A DNA stretch of 15,547 bases from Propionibacteriaceae bacterium AM104-82 (lineage in GTDB: Bacteria > Actinomycetota > Actinomycetes > Propionibacteriales > Propionibacteriaceae): the NCBI GenBank assembly GCA_027658995.1, contig JAQDQK010000037.1, positions 1-15,547 of the forward strand, given 5' to 3'. Positions within the stretch are counted from its first letter, which is position 1, and every line of letters starts with the position of its first letter. Below the pieces are notes generated by a model. It was not told where the DNA came from. It searched no databases and saw only the letters and a list, made by a program, of their open reading frames with translations. Below are positions 12,696 through 15,547 of this stretch, one piece after another. The position numbers were made by a program, and so were the translations under genes.

Positions 12696-14147
12696 GTGCC
12701 TGCGCGGTGGGAGGTCTCAGACAAGATCGCTCTCCTGCGCCAGCACGACAACGGTGTCCCATGGACGCGGCTGGCAGCCGAGTCGGGTGTCTCGTTGCGC
12801 ACCCTCTCGCGCTGGGCGCGCGCCTACCGGGCTGACTCCACCTCGCACGGCCTCGCTCGGCGCCAACGCAGCGATCATGGCCGGCGCCGCATCCCGACAG
12901 AGCTGATCGAGATAGTCGAAGCGCTCGCCCTGGCAAAGCCGGCTCCGACAGTGGCGTTCGTCCACCGCCGCGTTGCTGGGATCGCACATGACCGCGGCCT
13001 GTCTGCCCCCAGCTACTCCAGCGTCCGGAGCCTGGTCACCGGGATCGATCCCGGGCTGCGCGCTCTGGCCGAGCACGGGGACGCGGGGTACCGGGACAGG
13101 TTCGAGCTGGTGCTGCGGCGCTCGGCCGAGCGACCCAACGAGCAGTGGCAGGTCGACCACACTCTCCTAGACGTGGCGATCCTCGGCGCCAAGGGAACCC
13201 AGGTGCGCCCGTGGCTGACTGTGGTCCTGGACGACTACTCCCGCGCCGTGGCCGGCTACACCCTCTTCCTCGGCGCACCTTCGGCCGAGCAGACGGCGCT
13301 CGCCCTGCACCAGGCCGTCAACGCCAAGACGAACCCGGGCTGGCCGGTCTGCGGGCTGCCCGAGGTCCTCTACAGCGACCACGGCTCGGACTTCACCCCC
13401 GCTCGCCTCGAGCAGGTCTGCCTGGACACCCACATCCGGCTGATCCACTCCCGAGTCGGGGTCCCCCAGGGTCGAGGGAAGATCGAACGGTTCTACCGGA
13501 CCGTCACCACCGAGCTCCTGCCGCACCTGCCCGGGTACATCCCGCACGGCACGAACGGTGCCCCGGTCACGACCCCGGCGCTGACGCTCGAAGACCTCGA
13601 CGTCATCGTCGAGCAGTACGTCGTCGCCGAGTACAACACCCGCCCTCACTCCCAGACCCACCAGGGGCCCAACGACCGGTGGAGCGCGAGCGGCTTCATC
13701 CCGCGCAGCCCCGCCCACCCCGAAGATCTCGACCTGCTCCTGCTCACCGCGGCCACCACCCGCAAGGTCCAGCGCGACGGCATCCAGTTCGCCTCGACCC
13801 GCTACCTGTCCACAGTCCTGGCCGCCTACGTCGGGGAGCAGGTCACCGTCCGCTTCAACCCGCGCGACGTCGGGGAGATCCGCGTGTACTTCAACGACGA
13901 GTTCTTGTGCCGGGCGATCGCCCCCGAGCTATCCGCCGAGTCAATCTCCCTCGACCAGCTCCAAGCCGCCCGCCGCCAACGCCGCCGCGACCTCAAGCAC
14001 CAGCTCCGCCAACACCGCACCCTCGCCAGCGCCCTCCCCGGCGACACCCGCTACACCCCACCAGCAGGCAGCACCGACGACACAGCACCGCCACCGGCTC
14101 CTGAGCCCCGACCACGACATGGACTGCGTCTGTATGCCACCGACTAA
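12696..14147 (+). CDS. tniA: TniA-type DDE transposase (Tn-B)
   Basis: This 483-residue transposase starts at a GTG (12696) preceded by GAGGTGAGGGGA. An N-terminal helix-turn-helix (RLAAESGVSLRTLSRWARAY) should bind the ends. The catalytic residues are D154 (WQVDHTLLD), D228 (LYSDHGSDF) and E264 (RGKIERFYR), with 35 residues between the last two. A Mu-type C-terminal domain (around VQRDGIQFASTRYL) is followed by a proline-rich tail. It cuts and joins Tn-B ends, with TniB as the ATP-dependent partner. Its 3' end overlaps the tniB start. It has no visible lesion. Motif order equals that of the Tn-A enzyme, but the sequence has diverged well beyond allelic variation. Confidence 0.92.
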   Translation: MPARWEVSDKIALLRQHDNGVPWTRLAAESGVSLRTLSRWARAYRADSTSHGLARRQRSDHGRRRIPTELIEIVEALALAKPAPTVAFVHRRVAGIAHDRGLSAPSYSSVRSLVTGIDPGLRALAEHGDAGYRDRFELVLRRSAERPNEQWQVDHTLLDVAILGAKGTQVRPWLTVVLDDYSRAVAGYTLFLGAPSAEQTALALHQAVNAKTNPGWPVCGLPEVLYSDHGSDFTPARLEQVCLDTHIRLIHSRVGVPQGRGKIERFYRTVTTELLPHLPGYIPHGTNGAPVTTPALTLEDLDVIVEQYVVAEYNTRPHSQTHQGPNDRWSASGFIPRSPAHPEDLDLLLLTAATTRKVQRDGIQFASTRYLSTVLAAYVGEQVTVRFNPRDVGEIRVYFNDEFLCRAIAPELSAESISLDQLQAARRQRRRDLKHQLRQHRTLASALPGDTRYTPPAGSTDDTAPPPAPEPRPRHGLRLYATD

Positions 14148-15036
14148 CAAGCTCTCCGTGCTCGGCAAAGACGACGACGGCCGGCGGTTCCTCACCGGCA
14201 CCTTCGACGAGGTCAACTCCCCCGCCCCGCACCCTCACCCCGCACCGGCCTTCCACAGCACCCGCGAGCACCGGCGGTTCACCGAGTTCGCCGACACCGT
14301 GCGCACCCACCGCTACATCGGACTGTGCTGGGGCCCACCCGGGATAGGCAAGACACTCTCAGCCCGCCACTACGCCGGCGTCGACGACTGGGAACAGTGG
14401 CAGTCCGTGGTCGCCGACGCGGTCGGGCCCGTACCGCCGCGCGTCCTAGAAGCACGCACCGCGTTCTACACCCCCACGGTGGCCGCCACCGTCAAGCAGA
14501 TCGACCAAGGACTGCCCCGAGCCTGCCAGGCGATCTCCTACGCGATCGACTACGCCGAGCTCGGCCTCGTCGACCCCTACCTCTACGACGCCTCACGCTC
14601 CTCCGGGCGCACCGAGCTCCTGATCATCGACGAAGCCGACAGGCTCAAGAGCGCGGGCCTCGAGCAAGTCCGCGACTACTACGACCGCCACCACATGGGC
14701 GTCATCCTCATTGGCATGCCCGGCATCGAGAAACGCCTCGCCCGCTACCCCCAGCTCTACAGCCGCATCGGCTTCGCCCACGAGTACCGGCCCCTCGGAC
14801 CCGACGAGCTCACCGCTGTCCTCTCCGCGCGCCTCCCTGCACAGCACAACACCGACCACGACCCGATCGCCCACGCCGCCGCCCTGGCCACCATCGCCCG
14901 CATCACCGCCGGCAACTTCCGACTCCTCGATCGCCTGATCACCCAGATCGAACGCGTTCAGACCATCAACGACCTCTACACCCTCTCCCCAGAGCTCGTC
15001 GACGCCGCCAGAGAAGCCCTCCTCATCGGCCACTGA
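14119..15036 (+). CDS. tniB: TniB-type AAA+ transposition ATPase (Tn-B)
   Basis: This 305-residue ATPase has Walker A GPPGIGKT (72-79) and Walker B ELLIIDEADRL with D171 and E172. These are followed by GVILIGMPGIEKRL and YSRIGFAHEYRPLGPDEL, the sensor region shared with the Tn-A copy. It ends SPELVDAAREALLIGH. TniB proteins bind ATP and DNA, choose targets and stimulate TniA. The start could be the ATG at 14119 or that at 14134; both overlap the end of tniA and neither has a strong ribosome-binding site, which suggests coupled translation. Unlike the minus-strand copy, this gene is intact. The 46-bp terminus lies 39 bp past its stop. Confidence 0.9.
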   Translation: MDCVCMPPTNKLSVLGKDDDGRRFLTGTFDEVNSPAPHPHPAPAFHSTREHRRFTEFADTVRTHRYIGLCWGPPGIGKTLSARHYAGVDDWEQWQSVVADAVGPVPPRVLEARTAFYTPTVAATVKQIDQGLPRACQAISYAIDYAELGLVDPYLYDASRSSGRTELLIIDEADRLKSAGLEQVRDYYDRHHMGVILIGMPGIEKRLARYPQLYSRIGFAHEYRPLGPDELTAVLSARLPAQHNTDHDPIAHAAALATIARITAGNFRLLDRLITQIERVQTINDLYTLSPELVDAAREALLIGH

Positions 15037-15075
15037 GCGCTCTCAGAAGCACGCCACCAACCGATGCGATCCACA

Positions 15076-15121
15076 GTCGTTCCTCTCGATAAGTAGCGGT
15101 GGTGTCCGGTGAGGGTTCCCC
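15076..15121. repeat. 46-bp inverted repeat, right copy (terminus of Tn-B)
   Basis: An exact reverse complement of 2786-2831, ending GGTGAGGGTTCCCC at its outer border. It lies just beyond the intact Tn-B tniB, as expected for the transposon terminus on that side. Confidence 0.9.
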
Positions 15122-15150
15122 TTACGGGCATGCGATCTGGGCTGACGCCT

Positions 15151-15199
15151 GTGACCGAGTGTTCAGTGCGCGCTGTATAGTTCAGTCCATGCTGACTAT
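15151..15199 (+). promoter_or_regulatory. Promoter/operator of the second cmtR
   Basis: A -10 element TATAGT (15176-15181) lies 7 nt before the ATG at 15189, the same spacing as at the first cmtR, so the transcript should be leaderless. The dyad ATAGTTCAGT (15177-15186) and GCTGACTAT (15191-15199) covers the -10 and the first codons. A -35 is weak; GTGACC at 15151-15156 is the best candidate. The transposon end stops 55 bp before the -10, so the insertion lies close to but outside the core promoter. Confidence 0.7.
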
Positions 15200-15547
15200 T
15201 GCTTCGCGTCTCGACGTGATGAACCGCCTGGGTCGTGCACTGGCCGACCCCACTCGATCCCGGATCATCTTGACCCTGCTCGACCATCCCGCTTACCCGG
15301 CGGAACTGGCCCGAGATCTGGACCTGACACGCCCGAACGTGTCCAACCACCTGGCATGCCTGCGCGATTGCGGGATCGTCGTCTCCGAGCCCGAGGGTCG
15401 TCGGACACGATATGAGATCGCCGATTCGCACCTGGCGCAGGCGCTGACGGCACTGGTCGATGCCACCCTGACAGTGGACGAAGACGCCCCGTGCATCGAT
15501 CCCGCCTGCTCGCTTCCCGGATGCGACGCAGCTGGGGAGGGCGCATG
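15189..15547 (+). CDS. cmtR: Second CmtR-type Cd/Pb-sensing repressor (lacks only the last stop base)
   Basis: The reading gives 119 residues and ends with TG at the window edge, one base short of the expected TGA, so the protein is complete but the gene is formally partial. It begins MLTIASRLDVMNRLGRALAD and keeps metal ligands C57, C61 and C102, with further cysteines at 107 and 112. About three-quarters of residues match the first copy by hand count; the differences cluster in the region between helices 2 and 3 and in the C-terminal tail. The last three bases are ATG, exactly where cadA starts in the first operon, so a second cadA-like gene probably follows. It lies outside the 46-bp terminus, so it belongs to older DNA than the insertion. 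Confidence 0.9.
   Translation, partial: MLTIASRLDVMNRLGRALADPTRSRIILTLLDHPAYPAELARDLDLTRPNVSNHLACLRDCGIVVSEPEGRRTRYEIADSHLAQALTALVDATLTVDEDAPCIDPACSLPGCDAAGEGA

Larger units (their letters stand above)
2786..15121. mobile_element. Composite-like element bounded by inverted 46-bp transposon ends
   Basis: A 46-bp sequence at 2786-2831 recurs as a perfect inverted copy at 15076-15121. Both copies lie beyond the 3' end of a tniB-type gene: intact Tn-B at the right, and a tniB remnant displaced by Tn-A at the left. The ends face outward and enclose the cmtR-cadA-cadD-lspA operon plus both tni modules. The left end cuts merB; the right end lies 55 bp before the -10 of a second cmtR gene. I see no matching 5-bp target duplication next to the two ends, so movement as one unit is not shown. 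Independent insertions of two related transposons would also produce this layout. Confidence 0.5.

Noticed and set aside
2781..15126. A 5-bp target duplication flanking the 46-bp ends
   Set aside because: The bases outside are CGCAT at the left and TTACG at the right, which do not match as a direct repeat.
1..15547. CRISPR arrays, tRNA or rRNA genes
   Set aside because: No regularly spaced repeats with unique spacers and no recognisable tRNA or rRNA sequence were seen on either strand.

Overview
The window is GC-rich throughout, uses GTG as well as ATG starts, and its regulators match the mycobacterial CmtR type. This points to an actinobacterium. No housekeeping gene is visible. Everything is mobile DNA or heavy-metal resistance, so a plasmid or a chromosomal resistance island is likely.

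Layout, left to right. At 1-336 there is a minus-strand IS3-type transposase remnant, cut on one side by the end of an IS256-like element that runs off the window and on the other by a transposon end (337-385). At 654-2785 lies a mercury module: a MerR-type regulator diverging from mercuric reductase merA, followed by a broken organomercurial-lyase (merB) fragment. At 2786-5815 there is a minus-strand serine resolvase, DDE transposase and AAA+ ATPase transposon (called Tn-A here), whose ATPase gene carries an in-frame stop. At 5816-6800 there are relics: the 3' end of another tniB, a VKOR/DsbA chimera, and the tail of a cation-efflux (CDF) gene. At 6907-11890 lies a cadmium/lead-type operon, cmtR-cadA-cadD-lspA, with overlapping start and stop codons; its cadD is split by an intact IS3-family element (9243-10782). 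At 12118-15036 there is a second, intact resolvase-tniA-tniB module (Tn-B) on the plus strand. At 15189-15547 a second cmtR begins, probably the first gene of another efflux operon beyond the window.

Two tni-type transposon ends carrying an identical 46-bp sequence face outward at 2786-2831 and 15076-15121. They bracket the cadmium operon and both tni modules. Tn-A appears to have inserted into the left copy of this end, separating it from its tniB remnant.

Regulation is unusually readable. The two cmtR genes and the dsbA relic share a TATAGTTCAG -10/operator block with a partner half-site reaching into the first codons. This suggests that one metal sensor type once controlled efflux and an envelope thiol-oxidation (DsbA/VKOR) pair together. 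The mer promoter has the long spacer and central dyad expected for MerR control. All assignments were made by eye from motifs and remembered family features; no database search was possible.
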